A DNA stretch of 64,000 nucleotides, from assembly GCA_025667525.1 (NCBI GenBank), contig CM046875.1, forward strand, positions 291,815,147-291,879,146, read 5' to 3'. The notes beneath the pieces were generated by a model, which saw nothing but the letters and a program-made list of their open reading frames with translations, searched no databases and was not told the DNA's origin. Made by a program: the position numbers and the translations under genes. The stretch comes from Glebionis coronaria. Lineage: Eukaryota; Streptophyta; Magnoliopsida; Asterales; Asteraceae. Of this stretch, positions 44,959 to 57,685 are shown one piece after another (the first letter of the stretch is position 1; every line of letters begins with the position of its first letter).

Positions 44959-47900
44959 TGTAACACTCTCAATTTTCGTATCGGTACAGCGGAAGGGTCT
45001 TTTAGAGTGTTACGGGATAGCACAATAACTCCAATCATAGACAACACATCAAAATGGTTGTACAAGGTTTAACATACATTCATTCGATAAAAAGTTTTAA
45101 AGTGTACAACAGGTCCCAAATTATACAGGTCATTAAGTTTACAAAACATAGATCGAATGAACATTTTAAATATTTTGTGGGCCATCAGAGTCGATCTCCA
45201 TCCGAATTACCTTCAAGCACCTGAGATAAAAACATGCAAAAATCATATCAGCGAATGCCTAGTGAATTCATAGAGTTTAATAAAAACCGTTATATAAAAC
45301 AATCGTTAAAATCAGAACACAAGTATAATATCAGAAGTAAGTCCTCGTATTGCTAGTCAGGCAATATATAAATCAAGCATACATCTTTAACCGTCCATGA
45401 GACCGTAGCCTCAATATTACCATTATAGGTAATATGATCATCATTATTTGCATCGTTATTGTATTGTATATAGGATTATTATTAGCCGCATGACATTGTT
45501 ACCTTACTATTAAAACAACGGGCTGCGAACCCGACAAACAATTTGCCCATCTAAGTTAGCGTGTCGTCACAAAAATCATGCTATGTAAATCTTCTCATAC
45601 ATAAATTCGCTTACCAATCAATGTGGTACGACGGGGATCAACCGTCAAGGCGAGAACTGGGGTGATCGTCCCCAAATAGTACTATCATATGCATAAGCAT
45701 CTACCAAATCCCGGTAGTTCATAATTCATCCTAATGGGACTTTAAGTGACATAACCTAACTACTAATAATCCTTTTTATCTCGTTTATAGGGTCATAGCA
45801 TCATTCGGGTCCATATCATTAACCATACCATCGGGACTACTTGTGTTCTATTTTTATCAAAAACTAGCATGTTATCTCCCTCGCGGGTTTACAAATCATT
45901 TTATAAAACATTTAAAAGAGTGCGAGGCTATGAACTCACGTTGATAATGAAAGGCGGATTATCGGCTACGGGCGTGCTTCGGTCACGGAAACCTATATAA
46001 ATAATAATCGGTCTTAGACTCTTGTCCAATGACTTTTATCAAAATAACAATATACATATGATGATTTTGTACATATGATGATGATCTAGTGGGTTTATAT
46101 ATCCTTGTTTACTCATTTTAGTGCTTATATATTGGTAACTTTTTACTAGTTTACTAGTTTTACCTATTTAGATATTTTAAGTCCAATAAGCTTATCATAA
46201 GTTCTTTAACTTGTTTTAATTCATTTTATACTTATACTATCAGTATTTACACTTTAAATGTTGGGCCCAAATGGGTTAAGCCCAATAAGTACTTTTTATA
46301 AGTGTTTAACTTATTTAGTCCAATTATTAGTCCAATATGCTTACTTAGCTCGTTAATGTCCGTATGTCCTATAGTTCGGGTTTTATCGGTTTTTACTTGT
46401 ATTAGATACTTATATATCAGTATATGACTTTTAAAAACTTTACATTAGACAGGTTTGATCGCCTAAGTTTTAATTGGCGAAAAACGTTAATTTTACGGTA
46501 ATAGCCGAAAAAGTCGTAAAAATCATGTTTATAGTTTTTATAACTTATAAATGTTATTCAACTACCATTTTTATAAATTGTCCATTTATTAAACCTTATA
46601 CATATTTATATAAATGAAATTCATAAGTTAGTAGGTTTTAATTTCATATTTTATACTATATAATTTGAGTGCTTATATAATAGTATTAAACATTAATTCT
46701 TCAAAATCTGATTTTTATTTTCATCTTCACCATTTTTATCATATCTAGAGTTATACAATGAATTAGAAGCTCATTGTTGGATGGCATGAACTTCATATTA
46801 TGTGCTACAATTAACTTAGTTATAGCTACTGCTCATTTTAAGTTTAACTATCCTTAACAGTCCCTACAAAACAGCTTATTCAGATTAGCACACTCATCTT
46901 GTTTTGATCATATCTCACTCATTTTAATGATTCCAATGCATGGCCAACTCTCACATGTGTATGACATCTTGTACTTACTGTAAATGGATTCCACCATGCA
47001 AATTCATCAGTCTAAGTTTTGGTTACATACTATTTTTATACAGCCAACAAATTAAGCATGATTTTAGCCTTGTTTCTTATGGTTATTAATCTTTTTAAGC
47101 ATATTTATCAACACTTGATCCCACACAACATTTTTATCTTCATATATTCATCATATACATATACAACAAGAAAGAAAATACATTTGATCTTTACAAAAAT
47201 AACAAGAGAAAATGGAAAGGATGATCTTCTTTACCAACCAAGAGTATATCTTGTTTTTGGAAGACAAGAACTTGATGAACACCAAATATATCCCCAAGAT
47301 CATCAAACACCAAGAAAGTAAGTTGAGAAATCAGCCCTAGGACACAAGCAAATCACCTCCTTTGTTGTTAAAAAGGCCACCAAGTAATCAAGGCTTCAAG
47401 GTAACTCCATTATATAGCTAGATAACAACTATTTTGTGGCTAGAAAAGATCAAAAGGGTTGTTTGTTCTTGAAGTGGGACGGCAATGGGGATGGAGTTGA
47501 GAGAGTTTTTAGTTGTTTTTGCATGAGAGAAATGGTGGTATGTGTTAGCTAGTGGTTTTTGTGTTTAAGGGTAGCTTAAGTGTAAGGCTAGCTTACACTT
47601 GTAAGCTAAATGTTTACATGATGCCACATCTTTGATGTGGTGTCATGTTTGGCCGTCCATTTTGTGTAGTGGGGTGGGATGATTTATTTTGTCCCACCTC
47701 ACTAATTTACGGGTATTCCTCGATTCTAGTTTCCTCAATTTGCGTGCCCTCGGGTCGTTTCACGAAAAACGTTTTTATAAATTATGAATCAACGGCACAA
47801 AACGAATCCAATAAAATTTGTCTCATCAAAAACGGAGTTCAAAAACGTAAATACGTAATCCTAAGGTTTCCGATTTAATCGTAAAGGACGCTAAATTATG

Positions 47901-48015
47901 CACGTAAGCCCAAATTTAAATCCGTAAATTGTGAGTTCGTCAACCAACACAAAAATAAGTTTCAAAATATTATATGAGAAAATAATTCACTACCTGAAAA
48001 TGTTAGATTGTCACA
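44959..48015 (-). repeat. 3' LTR of element E
   Basis: 3057 bp; the minus strand begins TGTGACAATC at 48015 and ends GTGTTACA at 44959. The small ORFs inside (47019-47321, 47645-47878) recur or decay in the other LTR without recognisable product. Confidence 0.94.
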
Positions 48016-48027
48016 GCTTTTCCTCCT
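48016..48027 (-). promoter_or_regulatory. Polypurine tract of element E
   Basis: Minus strand AGGAGGAAAAGC directly before the LTR start TGTGACA. Confidence 0.78.
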
Positions 48028-48062
48028 AAAAGGGATCAACGTCCTCGTGATCCATTTCATTT

Positions 48063-49566
48063 TTATGTCCGTTTCTTATTGAAATCGAAGAGGTGCGGAT
48101 ATTTCTTCCACATTTCATCCTCTCGTTCCCAAGTATATTCCGGTCTATGCTTTGAATTCCATCGGATCTTGACAATAGGTATTCGACTTTGTTTTAGTTG
48201 CTTTACCTCACGATCCATAACCTCGACGGGTTCTTCGATAAAATGCAACTTCCCATCTATTCGAACCTTATCTAACGAAATTTTCTCATCACTCACTGCT
48301 AGACATTTCTTCAGATTAGATACATGGAATGTGTTGTGAACACCATGAAGTTCTGGGGGTAACTCTAGTTTGTAAGCCACCGGACCTACTCTAGATAAAA
48401 TCTTAAAGGGTCCAATATAACGGGGATTCAATTTTCCTCGCTTTCCAAATCTTATAACGCCTTTCCATGGCGATACTTTCAACATTACTCGGTCACCCAC
48501 TTTAAACTCCATTGGCTTCCACCGCACATCCGCGTAACTTTTCTGTCTACTACGGACAGTCAACAACCTATTCTTAATCTGAACTATCATCTCCGTAGTC
48601 TCCTGGATCAATCCGGGTCCCGTGAGATGGGTATCCCCAACTTCACTCCAACATACAGGAGATCTACACTTCCTACCATACAAAGCTTCAAACGGTGCAG
48701 CCTTAATACTAGAATGGTAACTATTGTTATACGAAAACTCTGCTAACGGCAAATGTTTATCCCAATTCTTACCAAAATCTAACACACAAGCTCTCAACAT
48801 ATCTTCTAGTGTTTGTATCGTCCTTTCACTCTGCCCATCAGTCTGGGGGTGATAAGCAGTGCTCATGTCTAGATTCGTTCCCAAAGATCTTTGGAATGAT
48901 TTCCAAAAATTCGATGCGAATCTAGGATCTCGATCTGAAATGATCGATACAGGCACTCCATGCTTGCATACAACATTCTCAAGGTATATACGAGTCAGCT
49001 TCTCCAGTGAGAACTGCTCTTTAACCGGAATGAAGTGTGTTGATTTGGTTAGTCTGTCGACAATAACCCAAATCGAGTTGTTTCCAGATAATGTTCTAGG
49101 AAGCTTGGTGATAAAGTCCATCGTAATTCGCTCCCACTTCCATTCAGGAATCTTTGGCTGTTGAAGTAGTCCTGATGGCTTTTGATGTTCAGCTTTAACT
49201 CTAGCACAAGTCAAGCATTGAAGAACATACATAGCAATATCAGCTTTCATATTCGGCCACCAATACAACTTCTTCAAACCATGGTACATCTTATCAGATC
49301 CCGGATGAATGGAATACTTAGATTTATGGGATTCTAACATAATCAAATCTCTTAAGCCTCCAAACTTAGGTATCCACATACGACCTCTTAAGCATTTCAC
49401 TCCATCAGCTCTAACCTCTAAAGGATCCCCTTCTCCTCGGAACCCTTCATTAACAAAATTTTCTTCTTACAAGCTTCTATTTGCGCATTTCTAATTTGCT
49501 CAGGAAAATTATTGTGCACGGTCAAGACTAGAGAACGTACCCTGATAGGCTCTCTATCTTTCCTGC
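48063..49566 (-). pseudogene. Integrase of element E with chromodomain-like C-terminus
   Basis: Zinc domain (HKSKYSIH...CLTC), catalytic Asp (ITMDF), Asp (IISDRDPRF), Glu (DGQSERTIQ), the GPY/F-type motif (YIGPFKIL) and a C-terminal [15 protein letters not shown] / [18 protein letters not shown] segment typical of Tekay chromovirus tails. The core frame 49400-48063 is open. Upstream, frameshifts near 49590 and 49450 separate it from RNase H; the GKAN..ADALSR junction is broken by one lost base. The catalytic triad is intact. Chromodomain-like tails are thought to steer integration towards heterochromatin. Confidence 0.88.
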
Positions 49567-50817
49567 TTAACGCATCGGCAACAAATTGGCTTTTCCTGGG
49601 TGATATTTTATATCACAATCATAATCACTTAACAACTCTATCCATCTTTGTTGCCTCATGTTCAATTCCTTCTGGTCGAGAATATACTGTAGGCTTTTGT
49701 GATCGGTGAATATCGTACACTTGGTGCCATACAGATAATGTCTCCACAACCTAAGAGCAAAGACTACAGCTCCTAACTCAAGATCATGAGTAGTATAATT
49801 CTCCTCATTCTTCCTTAATTGCCTAGAAGCATAAGCTATCACTTTCTCTCGCTGCATCAAAACAGCTCCATAGCCTCTAAGAGATGCATCACAATACACT
49901 ACAAAATCTGCACTCCCGTCGGGTAATGATAGAATTGGCGCACTACATAATTTTTGCTTCAATGTCTGAAATGCTCCATCTTCATCACTTCCCCAAACGA
50001 AAGATTTATTCTTCTGGGTAAGCTTAGTCAAGGGTTTAGCTATCAAAGAAAATTCTTTAATGAATCGCCTATAATAGCCAGCCAATCCTAAGAACTTTCG
50101 CACTTCCGTTGGCGTTGTCGGTGCAGACCAACTCTTAATGGCTTCAACCTTTGCAGGATCAACATGAATTCCATCTTTGTTAATCACATGACCAAGAAAT
50201 TGCACAGAATCTAACCAGAAATCACATTTCCAAAACTTAGCATACAACTTTTCATCCTTCAACAAATTCAAAACAATCCTTAAATGTTCTCTATGTTCAT
50301 CTTCATTCTTAGAATAGATTAGAATATTGTCAATAAACACAATCACAAATTTATCCAAGTAGGGCTTGCACACTCGATTCATTAAATCCATGAAAACCGC
50401 AGGTGCGTTAGTTAACCCTAATGGCATTACTTGAAATTCATAGTGTCCATAACGGGTTCTAAATGCAGTTATAGGAATATCTTCTTCACAGACGCGAAGT
50501 TGGTGATATCCTGACCGCAAATCTATCTTAGAATACACACTAGATCCTTGTAGTTGATCAAACAAATCATCAATCCTAGGTAAAGGATATCGATTTTTAA
50601 TTGTCAACTTATTCAGTTCCCTATAGTCAATGCACATACGGAAAGATCCATCCTTCTTCTTAACGAACAAGACTGGAGCTCCCCAAGGCGACGAGCTCGG
50701 TCGAATAAAACCTTTATCAGACAACTCCTTAAGTTGCTCAGATAACTCCTTTAATTCAGAAGGGGCTAATCGGTAAGGCGCACGTGCCACCGGTGCAGCA
50801 CCAGGAATTAAATCGAT
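49567..50817 (-). pseudogene. Reverse transcriptase and RNase H of element E (full copy)
   Basis: Open frame 50790-49567: [58 protein letters not shown], then the active site FIDN (50326-50331), where FIDD is expected. The second catalytic Asp is Asn, which should abolish polymerisation. RNase [29 protein letters not shown] and [10 protein letters not shown] look intact. It is preceded by TGA (50818-50820) in place of Arg in the usual QVEFRID. Ends early at about 49567 through a frameshift. Confidence 0.9.
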
Positions 50818-52547
50818 TCAAAACTCTACTTGCCTTATCGGTGGAAGTCCGGGTAAATCCTTAGGAAATACCTTAGGAAATTCACAAATAATAGGTACAT
50901 CTTCCAATCGTTTCTCCCTAGACTCATTCCCGGTCACTTGAGCTAAGAATAACTCACAACCGTTCCTGATGTACCTTTGGACTTTAATACATGAAACAAT
51001 TTTCAAACGGGATTCACCTCGATTACCATCAATTACTAACGTCCTATTCCTAAGAGGAATCTTAACCTTCTTCTCTCCACATAAAATAGTAGCATTATTC
51101 AACAACAACCAATCCATACCAATAATAATATCAAAACTACCTAATTCTATCAACATCAAATCAATCGGAAATGAATAGTTCAAGAGATTTAGAGAGCATC
51201 CTTCTAATAGCTTGTTAGTTTTCACTAATTTACCATTAGCCAATTCCACCTCGTAATTGGTATTTATCTCAACAGGTTCAATGTCAATAAGGGCACTAAA
51301 TTTAGTGGATACAAAGCTCCTATCAGCACCCGAATCAAATAAAGCAACAGCATAATGATTGTTGAGTAAAAACGTACCGATAACGACATTCGGATCCTCT
51401 TTATTCACCTCAATTGTTCCAAGTTGATAGACACCACCCTGGGGGTTTCTTCCATGTACAATCGCTTTCAACTTGGGGCATTCCGATTTCCTATGACCTT
51501 CTTCATTACAGTTGAAGCAAATGGTTACCTTATTACACCTTTCAACCTTGTGTCCAAGCTTTCCGCAATTTCGGCACTTCCAACAATCGCCAGCATGCCT
51601 CTTGTTGCCACACTTAGGACATCTATCATCGTTGCGCGGTGTGTGTTGGTAAGAGCATTTGTATTCCCCTTTCTCTGGTTCTGACGGCGATTGAAATTCT
51701 TCCTATTAACACCTCTATCTACACGATCACCATCTCCCTTTCTTTTCTCACCTACACGGGCTTCATCTTCCCTATCCTGAATTATATGTCTAATGAGTTG
51801 GTAAGCCATTCGAACTGCATCATCAATGGTCAATGGTTTAGATTATGTCACGTCCCCCCGGATATTCTTGGTCAACCCTTTAATATATTGTTCAATTCGG
51901 ATCTCTTCGGGTTCTACCAATCGAGGACATAGCAAGGCCAACTCATGGAATCGGTTTGTGTAACCATCAATGTCCACACCTTTCATTCGCAAATGAATCA
52001 ACTCTTGTTCTAACCTAATAATCACACTACGAGGACAAAACTCCAAAGTCATCCACTTCTTAATTTCAGCCCAAGGAGTAGCATTAGCACCATCAATACC
52101 CATGAAAGCAATTCTCCCGTTCCACCAAGTCAACGCACGACCTTTAAGAGTAGCCATAGGAAAAGTCACCTTATCTTCCTCCTTACACTTACCAATCCGA
52201 AACACCGACTCAATCTTCTCAATCCACTGGCTTAATCCTACAGCACCTTCAGTTCCATTAAAAGGTAGAGGTTCACACTTCATGAACGTCACATAAGTAC
52301 AGCCACCAACTTCAGGTGCATTAGTTCCAAGTCCTCCTATATTTCCTCCAGCATTAGCATTTACATTATTAGTATTCACATTCACATTAGTACCACCAAT
52401 TCCACTACCGCCAGCTCCACTACCGCCAGCTCCACTACCGCAATCTTCATTTCTAGAATTTGCCATAAATTCATTCATAGATGCGGTAACTTGCTCCGTA
52501 ATAATCCTACGTACATCATCCTCAGTCACAGCCTTCTTGGGCGGCAT
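50818..52547 (-). pseudogene. Gag and protease of element E, copy 1
   Basis: ATG at 52547 (MPPKKAVTEDDVRR). A Gly/Asn-rich linker, then the retrotrans_gag core (FNGTEGAVGLSQWIEKIE, ALTWWNGR, FCPRSVIIRLEQE). TAA at 51843-51845 breaks the frame, which continues (KPLTIDDAVRMAYQL). A one-base loss near 51645, absent from copy 2, garbles the zinc-knuckle region. The protease 51471-50818 has DSGADRSFVS and IIGMDWL. Copy 1 keeps CFNCNEEGHR in the last knuckle. Ends at TGA 50818. Confidence 0.86.
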
Positions 52548-52840
52548 AGTTCTATAATTTCACAATTTCAAAGTATTAAGCATTCTCCCAACAAAGGATT
52601 CACATAATATGGATTGAATTCATAATCAAGATACAAATAAGGCACAATATGGAATTCAAGACAAGATACATATTTCATTCGATTTGAAACAAAAGCATTG
52701 TCTTAATTACATCCCATATCAAAGTTCTAGCACTATATATACTCAAGATTCGTGCCAAGTCTACTACTAACAAGTCGGTTTAGTCAAAGCTACAAAAGTA
52801 CAAAAGATACAAAGGTCGCTACTAAATACAGACTGGTCTA
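52548..52840 (-). other. Spacer between pre-gag ORF and gag, copy 1
   Basis: 293 bp, AT-rich and non-coding; the same spacer is at 56387-56678 in copy 2. Confidence 0.6.
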
Positions 52841-53847
52841 CTAAGAACCACCAGATGGTCCATCATCCATCGTCTTCTGTATCTTTGTCGGATGATCACT
52901 AGACACATCTTCAGCTGGGCGCTTACGGATCACTCCTCTTTCAACCATGTCAGCATAAGATCTACTATTCCAACCGACATATATATTCAACTCCTTTTCA
53001 ACTTTCTCACGCATCGCACGAGCTACATTCAACTGAATCTCCATAGAATTCACCTTTTTCTTCATAGCAGCAAACTCACCACTTTCTAACACTGATAACC
53101 TCCTAAAAGCCTCATTCAAACCACACTTTACATCAGTCAAATCCAAACTAAGCAATTCCTGCTCTTTCTCACCAACCTTAGACTTCGACTCCAAATAAGC
53201 AACTTGAGTCTGAACAACACCTAATCCAATCTCTGTCATACTACTCATAACACGGGAAGCATCTAGATCACGTCTCAAGGCCCATGGTCCAAGACCATCA
53301 ATATGAGTAGCCTCTCGAGTACTAGACGACTCTCCTATCACACGTCTACGAGTAGCAATACCATCAGTACCATCAGGTGCATTATCATCCTCATCCTCCT
53401 CTGATTCAGAATCAGATTCAGACGATTCAGACATTTTATCCCTAGGTAGCTCAACCTCAGAATCAGACAAATCAACTGGTGGGGGTAAAGGCTCTCCCTC
53501 TGGAACATCATAAGGATAAATAAGCTCAGCTTCCTCATCGTCATCAACCTCATCGTCTATACCTACATCCTCCTCGTCATCCTCGTCGTCAATCTCATCA
53601 TCTAAATATCTAACCCAATCTCCTCATCATTCTCAATAACAACATTATCAATCTCATTTTCTACCATATCAACCTGAGGGGCAATCTGATCTCCTCGTCT
53701 TATCTCGGGCTCGGGATCCTCAAATGGTTCCTCCTCATCATCCATATCATAATCTACTAAGTCTAAATAAGGATCATCATCTACATTAGGTTCGGGAATA
53801 GCATGGTTCTCTACAGGAATGTTAGGGTCAGCCATGACAATCTGCAT
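52841..53847 (-). pseudogene. Pre-gag acidic/coiled-coil ORF of element E, copy 1
   Basis: Not a standard Ty3/gypsy gene. ATG at 53847 (MQIVMADPN) opens an acidic segment that stops at 53602. The adjoining frame, open from about 53620, continues the same acidic character and leads to 53470-52841, with a Ser/Glu/Asp-rich stretch, a Leu-rich coiled coil (LESKSKVGEKEQELLSLDL, MEIQLNVARAMREKVEKEL) and a basic end (RKRPAEDVSSD). The shift between the two frames occurs in both copies. Joined length would be about 335 codons. Function unknown. Confidence 0.6.
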
Positions 53848-53958
53848 TTATATATATCTCGTATTAGGATAACATACTATTTAAACAATTACATACTGAA
53901 ATCACGATATATACATATATATATAAATTAAATTATATATATCAAAATATATATCTTC

Positions 53959-54639
53959 TCAATAGGGCTTGTTGGTAACGTCGGAGATCTCTGGTACCTT
54001 TGCAGGATCAACATGAATTCCATCTTTGTTAATCACATGACCAAGAAATTGCACAGAATCTAACCAGAAATCACATTTCCAAAACTTAGCATACAACTTT
54101 TCATCCTTCAACAAATTCAAAACAATCCTTAAATGTTCTCTATGTTCATCTTCATTCTTAGAATATATTAGAATATTGTCAATAAACACAATCACAAATT
54201 TATCCAAGTAGGGCTTGCACACTCGATTCATTAAATCCATGAAAACCGCAGGTGCGTTAGTTAACCCAAATGGCATTACTTGAAATTCATAGTGTCCATA
54301 ACGGGTTCTAAATGCAGTTATAGGAATATCTTCTTCACGGACGCGAAGTTGGTGATATCCTGACCGTAAATCTATCTTAGAATACACACTAGATCCTTGT
54401 AGTTGATCAAACAAATCATCAATCCTAGGTAAAGGATATCGATTTTTAATTGTCAACTTATTCAGTTCCCTATAGTCAATGCACATACGGAAAGATCCAT
54501 CCTTCTTCTTAACGAACAAGACTGGAGCTCCCCAAGGCGACGAGCTCGGTCGAGTAAAACCTTTATCAGACAACTCCTTAAGTTGCTCAGATAACTCCTT
54601 TAATTCAGAAGGGGCTAATCGGTAAGGCACACGTGCCAC
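53959..54639 (-). pseudogene. Truncated reverse transcriptase of element E, copy 2
   Basis: Starts like the full RT ([12 protein letters not shown]) and continues past [30 protein letters not shown] and the mutant FIDN (N codon 54175-54177). It stops matching at DPAKV, where the reading runs into the duplicated leader ([11 protein letters not shown]) and ends. It has no thumb, RNase H or integrase. Created by the tandem duplication. Confidence 0.92.
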
Positions 54640-54666
54640 CGGTGCAACACCAGGAATTAAATCGAT

Positions 54667-56386
54667 TCAAAACTCTACTTGCCTTATCGGTGGAAGTCCG
54701 GGTAAATCCTTAGGAAATACCTTAGGAAATTCACAAATAATAGGTACATCTTCCAATCGTTTCTCCCTAGACTCATTCCCGGTCACTTAACTCACAACCG
54801 TTCCTGATGTACCTTTGGACTTTAATACATGAAACGATTTTCAAACGGGATTCACCTCGATTACCATCAATTACTAACGTCCTATTCCTAAGAGGAATCT
54901 TAACCTTCTTCTCTCCACATAAAATAGTAGCATTATTCAACGACAACCAATCCATACCAATAATAATATCAAAACTACCTAATTCTATCAACATCAAATC
55001 AATCGGAAAGGAATAGTTCAATATATTTAGAGAGCATCCTTCTAATAGCTTGTTAGTTTTCACTAATTTACCGTTAGCCAATTCCACCTCGTAACTGGTA
55101 TTTATCTCAACAGGTTCAATGTCAATAAGGGCACTAAATTTAGTGGATACAAAGCTCCTATCAGCACCCGAATCAAATAAAGCAACAGCATAATGATTGT
55201 TGAGTAAAAACGTACCGATAACGACATTCGGATCCTCTTTATTCACCTCAATTGTTCCAAGTTGATAGACACCACCCTGGGGGTTTCTTCCATGTACAAT
55301 CGCTTTCAACTTGGGGCATTCCGATTTCCTATGACCTTCTTCATTAGAGTTGAAGCAAATGGTTACCTTATTACACCTTTCAACCTTGTGTCCAAGCTTT
55401 CCGTAATTTCGGCACTTCCAGCAATCGCCAGCATGCCTCTTGTTGCCACACTTAGGACATCTATCATCGTTGCGCGGTGTGTTGTTGGTAAGAGCATTTG
55501 TATTCCCCTTTCTCTGGTTCTGACGGCGATTGAAATTCTTCCTATTAGCACCTCTATCTACACGATCACCATCTCCCTTTCTTTTCTCACCTACACGGGC
55601 TTCATCTTCCCTATCCTGAATTATCTGTCCAATGAGTTGGTAAGCCATTCGAACTACATCATCAATGGTCAATGGTTTAGATTATGTCACGTCCCCCCGG
55701 ATATTCTTGGTCAACCCTTTAATATATTGTTCAATTCGGATCTCTTCGGGTTCTACCAATCGAGGACATAGTAAGGCCAACTCATGGAATCGGTTTGTGT
55801 AACCATCAATGTCCACACCTTTCATTCGCAAATGAATCAACTCTTGTTCTAACCTAATAATCACACTACGAGGACAAAACTCCAAAGTCATCCACTTCTT
55901 AATTTCAGCCCAAGGAGTAGCATTAGCACCATCAATACCCATGAAAGCAATTCTCCCGTTCCACCAAGTCAACGCACGACCTTTAAGAGTAGCCATAGCA
56001 AAAATCACCTTATCTTTCTCCTTACACTTACCAATCCGAAACACCGACTCAATCTTCTCAATCCACTGGCTTAATCCTACAGCACCTTCAGTTCCATTAA
56101 AAGGTAGAGGTTCACACTTCATGAACGTCACATAAGTACAGCCACCAACTTCAGGTGCATTATTTCCAAGTCCTCCTATATTTCCTCCAGCATTAGCATT
56201 TACATTATTAGTATTCACATTCACATTAGTACCACCAATTCCACTACCGCCAGCTCCACTACCGCCAGCTCCACTACCGCAATCTTCATTTCTAGCATTT
56301 GCCATAAATTCATTCATAGATGCGGTAACTTGCTCCGTAATAATCCTACGTACATCATCCTCAGTCACAGCCTTCTTGGGCGGCAT
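54667..56386 (-). pseudogene. Gag and protease of element E, copy 2
   Basis: ATG at 56386. Same layout as copy 1 and the same TAA (55682-55684). The middle and protease part is open 55672-54773, and here the zinc-knuckle region is readable: CPKCGNKRHAGDCWKC, CRNYGKLGHKVERC, and CFNSNEEGHRKSEC, where the second Cys of the last knuckle is Ser. The protease DSGADRSFVS is intact. An 11-bp loss near 54789 shifts the end of protease. The TGA shared with copy 1 lies at 54667-54669. Confidence 0.86.
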
Positions 56387-56678
56387 AGTTCTATAATTTC
56401 ACAATTTCAAAGTATTAAGCATTCTCCCAACAAAGGATTCACATAATATGGATTGAATTCATAATCAAGATACAAATAAGGCACAATATGGAATTCAAGA
56501 CAAGATACATATTTCATTCGATTTAAACAAAAGCATTGTCTTAATTACATCCCATATCAAAGTTCTAGCACTATATATACTCAAGATTCGTGCCAAGTCT
56601 ACTACTAACAAGTCGGTTTAGTCAAAGTTACAAAAGTACAAAAGATACAAAGGTCGCTACTAAGTACAGACTGGTCTA

Positions 56679-57685
56679 CTAAGAACCACCAGATGGTCCA
56701 TCATCCATCGTCTTCTGTATCTTTGTCGGACGATCACTAGACACATCTTCAGCTGGACGCTTACTGATCACTCCTCTTTCAACCATGTCAGCATAAGATC
56801 TACTATTCCAACCCACAGATATATTCAACTCCTTTTCAACTTTCTCACGCATCGCACGAGCTACATTCAACTGAATCTCCATAGAATTCACCTTTTTCTT
56901 CATAGCAGCAAACTCACCACTTTCTAACACTGATAACCTCCTAAAAGCCTCATTCAAACCACACTTTACATCAGTCAAATCCAAACTAAGCAATTCCCGC
57001 TCTTTCTCACCAACCTTAGACTTCGACTCCAAATAAGCAACTTGAGTCTGAACAACACCTAATCCAATCTCTGTCATACTACTCATAACACGGGAAGCCT
57101 CTAGATCACGTCTCAAGGCCCATGGTGCAAGACCATCAATATGAGTAGCCTCTCGAGTACTAGACGACTCTCCTATCACACGTCTACGAGTAGCAATACC
57201 ATCAGTACCATCAGGTGCATTATCATCCTCATCCTCCTCTGATTCAGAATCAGATTCAGACGATTCAGACATTTCATCCCTAGGTAGCTCAACCTCAGAA
57301 TCAGACAAATCAACTGGTGGGGGCAAAGGCTCTCCCTCTGGAACATCATAAGGATAAATAAGCTCAGCTTCCGCATCGTCATCAACCTCATCGTCTATAC
57401 CTACATCCTCCTCGTCATCCTCGTCGTCAATCTCATCATCTAAATATCTAACCCAATCTCCTCATCATTCTCAATAACAACATTATCAATCTTATTTTCT
57501 ACCATATCAACCTGAGGGGAAATCTGATCTCCTCGTCCTATCTCGGGCTCGGGATCCTCAAATGGTTCCTCCTCATCATCCATATCATAATCTACTAAGT
57601 CTAAATAAGGATCATCATCTACATTAGGTTCGGGAATAGCATGGTTCTCTACATGAATATTAGGGTCAGCCATGACAATCTGCAT
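56679..57685 (-). pseudogene. Pre-gag acidic/coiled-coil ORF of element E, copy 2
   Basis: Same gene as in copy 1. ATG 57685 opens an 81-codon acidic ORF ending at 57440. The second frame then carries DDEIDDEDDEED, the Ser/Asp/Glu-rich stretch, the coiled coil and the basic tail to 56679. It differs from copy 1 at about seven residues of 209 in the second part. No similarity to a named domain is evident to me. Its place before gag, downstream of the leader, would make it the first gene translated from the genomic RNA. Confidence 0.6.

Larger units (their letters stand above)
50150..53998 (-). repeat. Tandem duplication in element E, copy 1
   Basis: 3849 bp from mid-RT (TTTGCAGGATC on the plus strand) to the leader motif CTCTGGTACC. 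About 1% different from copy 2 by eye over roughly 2 kb. The junction to copy 2 is at 53998/53999, with a 3-bp ACC microhomology. Confidence 0.93.

Noticed and set aside
47645..47878. 77-codon ORF found in both LTRs of E
   Set aside because: Present twice only because the LTRs are duplicates; no protein features.
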